From Pseudorhodoplanes sp. (GTDB lineage Bacteria > Pseudomonadota > Alphaproteobacteria > Rhizobiales > Xanthobacteraceae): a stretch of DNA of 64,000 nucleotides. Shown here piece by piece: positions 9,395 to 16,741 of the stretch. The notes beneath the pieces are model-generated. The model had not been told where the DNA came from, searched no databases, and saw nothing but the letters and a program-made list of their open reading frames with translations. A program made the translations under genes and the position numbers. Within the stretch, counting starts at the first letter, position 1; each line of letters begins with the position of its first letter. The stretch is from positions 2,749,126-2,813,125 of the forward strand of contig JAVSMS010000001.1 in NCBI GenBank assembly GCA_032027085.1, written 5' to 3'.

Positions 9395-9421
9395 ATCAGC
9401 TATCCCGGATCGGCCGTGCGC

Positions 9422-9772
9422 TCAGCGCCTGCGCCGTGGTTCACAAAAGGCGTCATGCAAAGCTTCGATCACCTGCCGCACTTCCGGCCGCGAGAGCGAA
9501 TAGAAGATGTTTTTTCCGTCCCGGCGCGCCTCCACCAGCCTGTCGGCCCGCAGGCGCGCCAATTGCTGGGACACAGCCGGTTGACGCAGCGACAGGGTCT
9601 GCTCGATCTCGGTGACGGATTTCTCACCCTCGACCAGCAGGCAAAGAATCACGAGCCGCGCCTCATGTGAGAGGGCCTTGAGAAATTCGCTGGCTTCCCG
9701 GGCATTCTCGAGGAGCGTATCGATGTCAGGCGCCGCTTTTTTTGGCCGGCGCGAGATCGCTGCAACGCTCAT
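9422..9772 (-). CDS. soxR: ArsR-family sulfide/persulfide-responsive repressor SoxR
   Basis: This 116-residue winged-helix repressor starts at ATG 9772, which has GGGAG seven bases upstream; the ATG at 9787 has no ribosome site. The recognition region is SLRQPAVSQQLARLRADRLV. Two cysteines sit where BigR/SqrR/SoxR proteins form their redox switch: one in RLVILCLLVEG and one near the end in LHDAFC. In those relatives oxidation to a disulfide or polysulfide bridge releases DNA. The protein probably controls the divergent sox blocks. The AT-rich gap directly upstream (9788-9840) may carry an autoregulatory site. Confidence 0.9.
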   Translation of the reverse strand: MSVAAISRRPKKAAPDIDTLLENAREASEFLKALSHEARLVILCLLVEGEKSVTEIEQTLSLRQPAVSQQLARLRADRLVEARRDGKNIFYSLSRPEVRQVIEALHDAFCEPRRRR

Positions 9773-9795
9773 TTGGGTGCTCCCCATTCATTCAG

Positions 9796-9812
9796 AATAA
9801 GGAATATTTAGC
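9796..9812. promoter_or_regulatory. AT-rich candidate SoxR operator upstream of soxR
   Basis: The short gap between soxS and soxR is markedly AT-rich and contains GAATAAGGAATATTTAG. Its GAATAT core recurs upstream of soxV (10252-10257) and in the soxA/soxY gap (13904-13909). The site is proposed from recurrence only. Confidence 0.35.
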
Positions 9813-9840
9813 GCAGAGGGAGTAAAATGTTCTTCCAAGT

Positions 9841-10191
9841 TTAGAATTGATGTTGGAGCATTAATCTCTCCAGCAATCCCCAGAAGAAATCTTCTCCCGG
9901 ATAGCCCTCGATGCGTCCCAGCTCGCGGCCGTCGTTAACCAGCACAAAGGTCGGCGTGAAACGGACCGGGCTCTTCAGCTCAATGGCTGGCTGATTGCGG
10001 CTGCCGACCTCAACATGGCGCAGGGGGGCGCGCTTGCCGACATCCGTCTTCTGGTAGATCGGGCCGATGGCGCGATCCCAGGCGGCGCAATAGGGGCAGC
10101 CGGGACTGCGGTACATGATGAGTTCTGCCGCCTGCGCGAGGGATGTATGCGCGGACAGGAAAAGCAGCGCGGCACAGAGGAAGCGGATCAT
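9841..10191 (-). CDS. soxS: Periplasmic thioredoxin-like protein SoxS
   Basis: This 116-residue protein has an N-terminal signal peptide (MIRFLCAALLFLSAHTSLAQA) and a thioredoxin-type CPYC motif at C32-C35, followed by a cis-proline region (RFTPTFVLV). In Paracoccus, SoxS is a periplasmic thiol reductant that keeps SoxY/SoxZ active. It is first of the minus-strand soxS-soxR-soxT block and divergent from soxV, which matches the canonical soxRS / soxVW arrangement. Electrons for it are expected from the CcdA-like SoxV. Confidence 0.88.
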   Translation of the reverse strand: MIRFLCAALLFLSAHTSLAQAAELIMYRSPGCPYCAAWDRAIGPIYQKTDVGKRAPLRHVEVGSRNQPAIELKSPVRFTPTFVLVNDGRELGRIEGYPGEDFFWGLLERLMLQHQF

Positions 10192-10231
10192 GATGTGGAC
10201 AAATCCGTTTAACGCGCCGTTAGACGGCGCC

Positions 10232-10260
10232 GGAAATATATACTAGAAAATGAATATGTT
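10232..10260. promoter_or_regulatory. AT-rich candidate operator/promoter between soxS and soxV
   Basis: This AT-rich block between two GC-rich flanks contains TATATACTAG and TGAATATGT (10251-10259). The nonamer TGAATATGT recurs exactly at 13903-13911 in the other divergent sox gap. Position and recurrence suggest a SoxR-type operator overlapping the divergent promoters. Confidence 0.45.
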
Positions 10261-10275
10261 GACAGGCTAGGAAAG

Positions 10276-11001
10276 ATGCCGCTCGAAGTTGGATTGCTGG
10301 CGAGTTTTGCCGCGGGTCTGATCTCATTCCTGTCCCCCTGCATTCTGCCGCTGATTCCCGCCTATCTGGGCTTTCTTGCCGGCACGTCGCTGGTGAATGC
10401 GCCGGCCGATGGGCGCAACGTGCGGCTCGTTGCGCGCGCCGCAGCTTTCGTGCTGGGGTTCACATGTGTTTTCATTGCACTCGGGGCAAGTGCATCGGCG
10501 GCGGGGCAGCTTGTCTCGGATCATCTGACGGTGCTCACGCAGCTTGCAGGCGTCGTCATTGTGGTGTTGGGCCTGCACGTGACGGGTGTTTTCCGCTGGA
10601 GCCCGCTGTTGCGCGAGTTGCGTTTCGACATGTCATCGAGCCCGGCCGGGCTTTTGGGCGCATTCGCGGTCGGTCTGGCCTTCGGATTCGGCTGGACGCC
10701 ATGCGTTGGTCCGGTGTTGGCCTCCATTCTTCTGATGTCGGGAACGAGCGCAACGGTCGGGCAGGGAACGGCGCTGCTTGCAGCCTATGCCGCGGGCATC
10801 GGCGTTCCGTTCCTGCTGGCGGCGGCCTTCAGCGGGCCGGTCCTGCGCGCGCTCGGCGGTTTCAAACGCGTGCTGCCGGTTGTCGGAAAAGTGATGGGTA
10901 TCGCGTTGATCGCGACCGGACTGCTGGTGTTCTTTGGCCTGATGCCCGCAGTCGGCAACTGGCTGCTGGACATATTTCCCGCGCTGGGCCGGATCGGTTG
11001 A
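10276..11001 (+). CDS. soxV: CcdA/DsbD-like thiol-electron transporter SoxV
   Basis: This 241-residue inner-membrane protein has about six helices. The two redox cysteines of the CcdA family are in FLSPCILPLIPAYL (C22) and FGWTPCVGPVLAS (C143). Such proteins carry electrons from cytoplasmic thioredoxin to periplasmic thioredoxins, here probably SoxW and SoxS. It heads the soxV-soxW pair and is divergent from soxS. The alternative, a cytochrome c maturation CcdA, would have the same motifs; the sox context favours SoxV. Confidence 0.9.
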   Translation: MPLEVGLLASFAAGLISFLSPCILPLIPAYLGFLAGTSLVNAPADGRNVRLVARAAAFVLGFTCVFIALGASASAAGQLVSDHLTVLTQLAGVVIVVLGLHVTGVFRWSPLLRELRFDMSSSPAGLLGAFAVGLAFGFGWTPCVGPVLASILLMSGTSATVGQGTALLAAYAAGIGVPFLLAAAFSGPVLRALGGFKRVLPVVGKVMGIALIATGLLVFFGLMPAVGNWLLDIFPALGRIG

Positions 11002-11016
11002 CCTGCGAAGAAACGA

Positions 11017-11619
11017 ATGCGATCGGATGAAGACATGAAGAATGGCTCTTTGCTTTCGCGCCGCATGTTTGCGGCCGGCCTTGTCGGCGCGTCCGTCGCG
11101 CTTGTGGGGCGGCCTGCACAGAGCGCCGCCGTGCTCACCGAGGACGGGCTTTATAGCCAGCCCTGGTTCCTGCAGAGTCTTCTTGAACTTCAGGATGATC
11201 TTACGGCCGCGACCGAAGCGCGCAAGCGCTTTGCGATCATGTGGGAACTGCGCGGTTGTCCTTATTGCAAGGACACCCATCTGATCAATTTCGCGCGGCC
11301 GGACATCGAAGGATATGTCAAGGAGCGCTTCGACATCCTGCAGCTCAACATTATCGGCGACCGCGAAGTGACCGACTTTGACGGCGAAAAGCTGTCGGAA
11401 AAGCGACTCGCGGAGAAATACGGCGTCCGCTTCACGCCAACTTTCCAGTTTTTTCCAGAAGCGGTTGCGGGTCTCGCAGGCAGGAAGCCGCGCGACCGCG
11501 AAGTCGCGCGCGCGCAAGGCTACCTGGCCCCTGCGCAATTTCGGGCGATGTTCCGCTTTGTCGTCGAACGCGCCTATGAAAAGACCAGTTTGATAGACTT
11601 CCTCAAGGCGAATAGCTGA
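11017..11619 (+). CDS. soxW: Exported thioredoxin SoxW
   Basis: This 200-residue thioredoxin-fold protein has a twin-arginine signal (LSRRMFAAGLVGASVAL) and a CPYC active site (C81/C84 in WELRGCPYCKD), followed by a long insert and the cis-proline GVRFTPTFQFF. The start could equally be ATG 11035 (MKNGSLL); both have weak ribosome sites. It follows soxV by 15 bases and would take electrons from it. Its stop lies only three bases from the end of the convergent DsrE-like gene, with no visible terminator between them. Confidence 0.88.
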   Translation: MRSDEDMKNGSLLSRRMFAAGLVGASVALVGRPAQSAAVLTEDGLYSQPWFLQSLLELQDDLTAATEARKRFAIMWELRGCPYCKDTHLINFARPDIEGYVKERFDILQLNIIGDREVTDFDGEKLSEKRLAEKYGVRFTPTFQFFPEAVAGLAGRKPRDREVARAQGYLAPAQFRAMFRFVVERAYEKTSLIDFLKANS

Positions 11620-11622
11620 ACG

Positions 11623-12138
11623 CTATCCGACTTTCAGATAGGCGAAGCCCTTGCTCTGCAATTCGGCGACCGTGGCGACGCCTGACGGAACGAATTTCAG
11701 GAAGGCATCCTTGCGCGTCTTGGCGGGATCGATCTTCTGCCGGGTATAGGTGATCTGACAGAGATAGGCCTCGACCTCGAATTTGGTCAGGCCGACAAAC
11801 CGCTTGTAGATGTCCGGGTCGATCTTGTCGTTTGCCCAGGTGGTGCCGGACAGGTCCTCAAGAAAGAATTTGATGCCGGCGCCATGCGCGACGATCACGA
11901 TCTTGATCCGCATCGGATCGAATTCGTAGACCGACAGGTGGTTGTTGATATTGGTCAGCATCTGCGAGAAGCGCGCAGGATCGCCGAAGTCGCAGTGATA
12001 GAGACAGGCGACGTCGGTTTCCTTCTTGAGTGAGGCGAGATCGAGCTTTCCCGGGTTGGCGAAGGCGCGCGAAGCGCCGAGCGTCGCACCGGACAGGGCA
12101 AGCGCCCCGAGGAAGCCACGTCGGCTGGTGCTGGTCAT
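11623..12138 (-). CDS. Tat-exported DsrE-family protein in the soxAX operon
   Basis: This 171-residue protein starts at ATG 12138, which has AGGAGAG six bases upstream. It has a clear twin-arginine signal (TSTSRRGFLGALALSG). The mature part fits the DsrE/TusD-like fold (KLDLASLKKETDVACLYHCD, then MRIKIVIVAHGAGIKFFLED). Cysteines are at C45, C49 and C127 (AYLCQITYTR), the last near where sulfur-carrier DsrE relatives keep their active cysteine. It is cotranscribed after soxA and soxX, so a periplasmic sulfur-trafficking role is inferred. I do not recognise an established gene name. Confidence 0.82.
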   Translation of the reverse strand: MTSTSRRGFLGALALSGATLGASRAFANPGKLDLASLKKETDVACLYHCDFGDPARFSQMLTNINNHLSVYEFDPMRIKIVIVAHGAGIKFFLEDLSGTTWANDKIDPDIYKRFVGLTKFEVEAYLCQITYTRQKIDPAKTRKDAFLKFVPSGVATVAELQSKGFAYLKVG

Positions 12139-12160
12139 GACGACTCTCCTGAGAGCGGAA

Positions 12161-12181
12161 CCCTGCCGCCAAGCGGCAGGG
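12161..12181 (-). other. Intercistronic hairpin between soxX and the DsrE-like gene
   Basis: A perfect 9-bp stem (CCCTGCCGC / GCGGCAGGG) with a 3-base loop lies in the 85-base gap before the DsrE-like gene. No T-run follows, so partial attenuation or mRNA stabilisation of soxAX is more likely than full termination. Confidence 0.6.
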
Positions 12182-12223
12182 TTCATTCGTCTCCAATATA
12201 CGCCACCGGCCCGCCGAGGGAGA

Positions 12224-12850
12224 TCACTCTCCCTTGTTCACCGGGCTGTCCGGGCTCATCAGCAGCGCGACGGCGTCCTTGATCTGATCAATGGTCAGGA
12301 CCTTGTTGGCGCCGAAACGAGGCATGTTCGAGCAGGGTTGGGCGACATGCGAGTTGTAGATTTTCTCGTAGGTCGCCTTGATCGCCTCCGGCTTGAATTC
12401 GCGCAGCTTGCCGTATTCCAACAGGCTCGGGCCGAGCGTGCCGTAGCTCACTTCCTTCTTTGTCAGCTGATGGCAGGCGTAGCAATTGCCGCCATTGGCG
12501 CGGCGCGGCGGATAATCGGTGAAACGCAGGCCGTAGCCGCTCTGCGCCAGCGCCTCTCCCTTTTTCCAGTCGCCCACATAGTTGCCATCGGCGGGATATT
12601 CGATGCTCGCTTTTTCCCGCGCAACGATTGCGTCGGCGGTTTTCTTGTCGGGGTTGTTCCGCGCCGCCGAGCACTGCTTCATGGTTTCGTCTTGCGTGAG
12701 CCGCGGCGCCCAGTCCTCGGGCGCAGCAGGGAAGGCAGCCTTGATCGCGGCATCGACCTTGGCGGGATCAACTCGCGTCTTTTGTTGCGCCTGTGCGGCA
12801 GCAATGCCGGTCAGCGCCACGGCGCCGATCAGGAGTGCAAGTTTCTTCAT
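12224..12850 (-). CDS. soxX: SoxX c-type cytochrome subunit
   Basis: This 208-residue periplasmic cytochrome has a signal peptide (KKLALLIGAVALTGIAAAQA), one haem motif NCYACHQ (C123, C126, H127) and a candidate axial methionine in SNMPRFG (M176). With SoxA it forms the SoxXA enzyme that couples thiosulfate oxidatively to the SoxY cysteine. Two further cysteines (C60, C173) may form a disulfide. It follows soxA by 16 bases on the minus strand. The length, with its N-terminal extension, fits the larger SoxX type. Confidence 0.93.
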   Translation of the reverse strand: MKKLALLIGAVALTGIAAAQAQQKTRVDPAKVDAAIKAAFPAAPEDWAPRLTQDETMKQCSAARNNPDKKTADAIVAREKASIEYPADGNYVGDWKKGEALAQSGYGLRFTDYPPRRANGGNCYACHQLTKKEVSYGTLGPSLLEYGKLREFKPEAIKATYEKIYNSHVAQPCSNMPRFGANKVLTIDQIKDAVALLMSPDSPVNKGE

Positions 12851-12866
12851 GGTCCCGTCCCCCCGT

Positions 12867-13694
12867 TCAGCGTTTCAGCGCGGGTGCGGAGATTTCTCCG
12901 CCTTCCGCATTCTTTGTCAGATAGGCAATGAGCGCGACGCTGACGTCGGAAGCGAGCTCAAGCTGCGGCATCCTCATCTGCCAATAGCAGTCATACATGC
13001 GGTGCTGCATGGTCATCACATGCGTCGATGAAACGCGATAGGCCGGCCATTCGCCGACGACCTTGCTCGCTTCCTTTGGATTCTCCAGATAAGGCAGCCC
13101 CTGCAGACGAATACGCAATCCTTCCGCCGCGTGGCAAGTCGCGCATGAGAAGTCGAACGGGCCGGACCGGCGGTGGAAGAGGGCATCGCCCAGCGCGACC
13201 ACTTCCTTTTCCTGCGGCTTGTCGAGCTTGGCGGCAAACCTCAGTCCGTTCGATTTGCTGGCGACATAAGTCGCCATGGCGCCGAGCTCTTTCACTGGCT
13301 GGCCGCCGCCGGGATGCGGCCTCTTCACCAGATCTGCGCGGTTGAATCCCTGCAATTGCTCCATGCACCACAGGATGCGCGCCTCGACGTCCATCACCTT
13401 CTGCGCGTCGGCAAAGTAACGCGGCAGCTCCGCGAATGCGCCGTCGACCACGCCGGGTCCTTTGCCGAGATCGCATTTCTGGAGCGAGACATTCTTCGGC
13501 CCGCGCGGCGTTGACCACAATGTCTCACCGCGATCGGCGTCGAGAAGTCCGGGATTGCTCCAGGGATCTTCCTTCAGCATCTGGCGATATTTCTCGATTG
13601 CTTTCTCGGTGTCGGCGTCTTGCGCATTCGCGATCAATGCCCCGGAAACGAATGCCCCGAACGCCGCAGCAAACAGGATGTGTGCGGTTCTCAC
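12867..13694 (-). CDS. soxA: SoxA L-cysteine S-thiosulfotransferase (monohaem type)
   Basis: This 275-residue catalytic subunit of SoxXA has a signal peptide ending near NAQDA. One haem motif is seen, FSCATCHAA (C184, C187, H188), and the active-site cysteine ligand is in MYDCYWQMRMPQ (C236), which is persulfidated in characterised SoxA. C74 (LQKCDLG) and C110 (ILWCMEQ) occupy the place of the lost N-terminal haem and probably form the disulfide typical of monohaem SoxA. It is first of the minus-strand soxA-soxX-DsrE block, divergent from soxY. Confidence 0.95.
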   Translation of the reverse strand: MRTAHILFAAAFGAFVSGALIANAQDADTEKAIEKYRQMLKEDPWSNPGLLDADRGETLWSTPRGPKNVSLQKCDLGKGPGVVDGAFAELPRYFADAQKVMDVEARILWCMEQLQGFNRADLVKRPHPGGGQPVKELGAMATYVASKSNGLRFAAKLDKPQEKEVVALGDALFHRRSGPFDFSCATCHAAEGLRIRLQGLPYLENPKEASKVVGEWPAYRVSSTHVMTMQHRMYDCYWQMRMPQLELASDVSVALIAYLTKNAEGGEISAPALKR

Positions 13695-14074
13695 TCTCTG
13701 GTCCCTCCGCTTGAAAAAGAATCTTCTCTTTCTGTGCCAACTTTTAGTCGGACGTTGTTGTGCGATGCATCACGATGGTGAAAGTTCATCTTTTGATTTC
13801 CCATACAAAACATAGCTTTATTGGCATGGGAAGATGAGATTTGCACTCTCTCTAAATTGGGTTGCGGGACGGTGCGGGATACATTAGACAGTTATCAATA
13901 ACTGAATATGTCTTGCGAGAAACGCAGGCGAAGAGGAAGCGCATTCATGCGATTGGGCCCAGATTCCCGATCAAGGACGTCTATTGGGGCTAGCCAATTG
14001 GCTGCGTTCTCACTTATGGATAAGGCAAGCCGCGCCATGCGGCTTGGATGGGCCGTGTGGGCAGGAGAGTTGAC
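13695..14074. other. Divergent soxA/soxY control region
   Basis: The 380-base gap between soxA (minus) and soxY (plus) has no credible gene. It is locally AT-rich near 13780-13830 and 13880-13915, and it contains the dyad described separately. Both sox structural blocks must be transcribed from here, so it is the main expected SoxR target. Confidence 0.6.
13889..13911. promoter_or_regulatory. Dyad operator candidate in the soxA/soxY gap
   Basis: A 16-base inverted repeat CAGTTATCAATAACTG (two 7-base arms, 2-base spacer, 13889-13904) overlaps the nonamer TGAATATGT (13903-13911), which is also present upstream of soxV. Palindromic AT-rich sites of this size are typical for ArsR-family repressors. 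The assignment to SoxR is inference. Confidence 0.55.
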
Positions 14075-14533
14075 ATGAAGCTAAGTTTTGACCGTCGTCA
14101 GGTTCTGACGATCGGCGTTGGTGCAGCGGCCGCAGCGGCTTTTGGTCTGCCTGTGGTGCCGGCTTATGCAAAGAACGACTCCGACGAGGTGATCGCAAAA
14201 TTCACCGGCGGCAAGAAACCGACGGATGGCAAGGTGAAGCTTGATCTTCCGGAAATCGCCGAGAACGGCAACACCGTGCCGATGACCGTCTCCGTCGACA
14301 GCCCGATGACAGAGCAGTCGTATGTGACCGACGTTCTGGTCGTGACTGACGAAAATCCGCGCGCCGGCGTCGCTATGTTCCATTTTTCGCCTGCTAGCGG
14401 AGTGGCTGAAGCCAATACCCGCATCCGGCTGGCGGCTACGCAGAATGTTATCGCCGTGGCGAAGATGAACGACGGATCGTTCTTCACGGCCAAGAAGCTG
14501 GTGAAGGTGACGATAGGCGGATGCGGCGGCTGA
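14075..14533 (+). CDS. soxY: SoxY sulfur-compound carrier subunit
   Basis: This 152-residue protein carries sulfur intermediates on its C-terminal swinging arm, which reads GGCGG and ends the protein; C150 is the attachment cysteine. ATG 14075 is chosen because AGGAGAG lies five bases upstream, and it places a twin-arginine signal (LSFDRRQVLTIGVGAA) at the N-terminus. SoxZ has no signal and is expected to be exported with SoxY. It is first gene of the plus-strand block running to 21796. Confidence 0.97.
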   Translation: MKLSFDRRQVLTIGVGAAAAAAFGLPVVPAYAKNDSDEVIAKFTGGKKPTDGKVKLDLPEIAENGNTVPMTVSVDSPMTEQSYVTDVLVVTDENPRAGVAMFHFSPASGVAEANTRIRLAATQNVIAVAKMNDGSFFTAKKLVKVTIGGCGG

Positions 14534-14577
14534 GACGCGACGCATCTAAAACCCGTATCCGTTAGGAGTGAATATCA

Positions 14578-14904
14578 ATGGCCGTCAAACCCCGCATCAA
14601 GCTGGACAAGAAGGAAGCGAAGAAGGGAGACCTGGTTGAAGTGAAGGCCCTGGTTTCGCACGTCATGGAAAGCGGTCAACGCAAGGACAGCGCCGGCAAG
14701 ACCATTCCGCGCAAGATTTTGAACAAGTTCGTCTGCACGGTGAACGGCAAGGAAGTCTTTTCTGCCGATTTCGAACCGGCGATTTCCGCCAACCCCTACA
14801 TCCAGTTCAAGTTCAAGGCGCAGGAATCGGGGCCGGTGGTTCTGACCTGGGTTGACGATGACGGTTCCAAACTCGTCGGCGAGGAAAAGATAACCGTCAA
14901 CTGA
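14578..14904 (+). CDS. soxZ: SoxZ partner subunit of SoxYZ
   Basis: This 108-residue immunoglobulin-like subunit begins AVKPRIKLDKKEAKKGDLVE and contains the family stretch HVMESGQRKDSAGKTIPR. It has no signal peptide, consistent with piggy-back export on SoxY's Tat signal. AGGAG lies about ten bases before the ATG. It forms the SoxYZ heterodimer in the periplasm and lies directly between soxY and soxB, the canonical order. Confidence 0.97.
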   Translation: MAVKPRIKLDKKEAKKGDLVEVKALVSHVMESGQRKDSAGKTIPRKILNKFVCTVNGKEVFSADFEPAISANPYIQFKFKAQESGPVVLTWVDDDGSKLVGEEKITVN

Positions 14905-14978
14905 CGGCCGGTTTCGCTCGCATCCTGTTGTCGTTCGAAGAAGGTTGGCCACGATCCGCCGGATGCGTGGGAGGAAAG

Positions 14979-16661
14979 ATGCTGTCCAGACGTGATTTCC
15001 TGCAGGTTGCCGCGGCGACGGCGGCTTTTTTGCCGGGTGGTTGGTCACAGGCCTTTGCGCAACAAAAGCTGACCCAGGACGAGTTGCTGCGGTTCGATCC
15101 GGTCGGGAATGTCACGCTTGTACATGTCACCGACATTCACGGCCAGTTGGTGCCGGTGCTTTTCCGGGAGCCATCGACCAATCTCGGCGTCGGCGAAGCG
15201 CAGGGGCTGGTGCCGCATCTCACCGGCAAGGCGCTTCTTGATCATTACAAGATCGCGCCGGGGTCGGCACACGCCTATGCGCTGGCGTCGGAGGACTTCA
15301 CCGCCCTGGCAAAAAGCTACGGCAAGCTCGGCGGCCTCGACCGCATCGCAACAATTCTCAACGCCATTCGCGCCGAGCGCGGCGACCGCGTGGTGTTTCT
15401 CGATGGCGGCGACACCTGGCAGAACAGCTACACCTCGCTGGTCACCACGGGCCAGGATATGGTCGATTGCATGAAGCTGCTCAGACCCGACGCCATGACC
15501 GGGCATTGGGAATTCACCCTGGGCACCGAGCGCGTCAAGGAGATCACCGATCAGCTGGGATTCAAATTCCTGGCGCAGAACGTCCGGGACACCGAATGGA
15601 ATGAGCCGGCCTTCGAGGCCATGACGATGCTCGAACGCGGCGGTGTGAAAATCGCCGTGATCGGGCAGGCCTTTCCCTACACTCCGATCGCCAATCCCCG
15701 CTGGATGATTCCGACCTGGTCATTCGGCATTCGCGAAGACGAATTGCGCGCCAACGTTGAGAAGGCGCGCAGGGAGGGGGCAGGACTTGTTGTTCTGCTG
15801 TCGCATAACGGCTTCGACGTCGATCGTAAGCTCGCTGCGCGCGTGAAGGGCATCGACGTCATTCTGACCGGTCATACCCACGACGCATTGCCGGACGTGG
15901 TCAAGGTCGGCAAGACGCTTCTGATTGCATCCGGCTGCCACGGCAAATTCGTGTCGCGGCTCGACCTCGATGTGCGCGGCGGCGAGGTGAAAGGCTATCG
16001 CTACAAGCTGATCCCGGTCTTCTCCGACGTCATCGTACCGGAGTCGCAAATGGCGGCGGCCATCCAGAAGGTTCGCGCCCCGCATGAAAAGATGCTGAGC
16101 GAGCGTATCGGCAAGGCGGAGTCCTTGTTGTACCGGCGCGGCAATTTCAACGGCACGCTAGACGACGTCATCTGCGACGCGCTGCTCGCCGAGCGCGATG
16201 CGGAAATCGCACTTTCGCCCGGTTTCCGTTGGGGCACATCGATCCTGCCGGGGCAGGACATCACCGTTGAGGACATCTACAACGCCACCGCCATCACCTA
16301 TCCGGCCACCTATCGCATGAGCATGACGGGTGCCCGGCTGAAGGAAATTCTCGAGGATGTGGCGGACAATCTGTTCAATCCCGATCCCTATTACCAACAG
16401 GGCGGCGACATGGTCCGCGTCGGCGGCCTGTCCTACACCATCGATCCGGGGAAGAGCATCGGGAACCGGCTCTCGGATATGAAGTCGGTGCGAACCGGCA
16501 AACCCTTGGAAGCGGACAAGAATTACACCGTTGCTGGCTGGGCCAGTGTGAATGAGGGAACCGAAGGCCCGCCGATCTGGGAGGTGGTCGTGAGCCATAT
16601 CCGAAAGCAGCGCGTGATCGCGCCGCAAGGCAGTGGAAATATTCAGGTGATCGGCGGCTAA
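14979..16661 (+). CDS. soxB: SoxB thiosulfohydrolase
   Basis: This 560-residue dimanganese hydrolase releases sulfate from SoxY-bound thiosulfonate. ATG 14979 has GGAGGAAAG in place and starts a Tat signal (LSRRDFLQVAAATAAFLPGG). Metallophosphoesterase-fold motifs appear in order: HVTDIHGQL, FLDGGDTWQ, MTGHWEFT, LLSHNGFDVD and LTGHTHD. The C-terminal 5'-nucleotidase-like domain follows from about residue 370. Length and motif order are normal for SoxB. Confidence 0.97.
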   Translation: MLSRRDFLQVAAATAAFLPGGWSQAFAQQKLTQDELLRFDPVGNVTLVHVTDIHGQLVPVLFREPSTNLGVGEAQGLVPHLTGKALLDHYKIAPGSAHAYALASEDFTALAKSYGKLGGLDRIATILNAIRAERGDRVVFLDGGDTWQNSYTSLVTTGQDMVDCMKLLRPDAMTGHWEFTLGTERVKEITDQLGFKFLAQNVRDTEWNEPAFEAMTMLERGGVKIAVIGQAFPYTPIANPRWMIPTWSFGIREDELRANVEKARREGAGLVVLLSHNGFDVDRKLAARVKGIDVILTGHTHDALPDVVKVGKTLLIASGCHGKFVSRLDLDVRGGEVKGYRYKLIPVFSDVIVPESQMAAAIQKVRAPHEKMLSERIGKAESLLYRRGNFNGTLDDVICDALLAERDAEIALSPGFRWGTSILPGQDITVEDIYNATAITYPATYRMSMTGARLKEILEDVADNLFNPDPYYQQGGDMVRVGGLSYTIDPGKSIGNRLSDMKSVRTGKPLEADKNYTVAGWASVNEGTEGPPIWEVVVSHIRKQRVIAPQGSGNIQVIGG

Positions 16662-16741
16662 AAAAATTTTGCCAAACACATGCAAAAAATCGCATAATTG
16701 AATGGTTGCATAAGCAAGAACAAGAACTCAGGGAGCCGATG

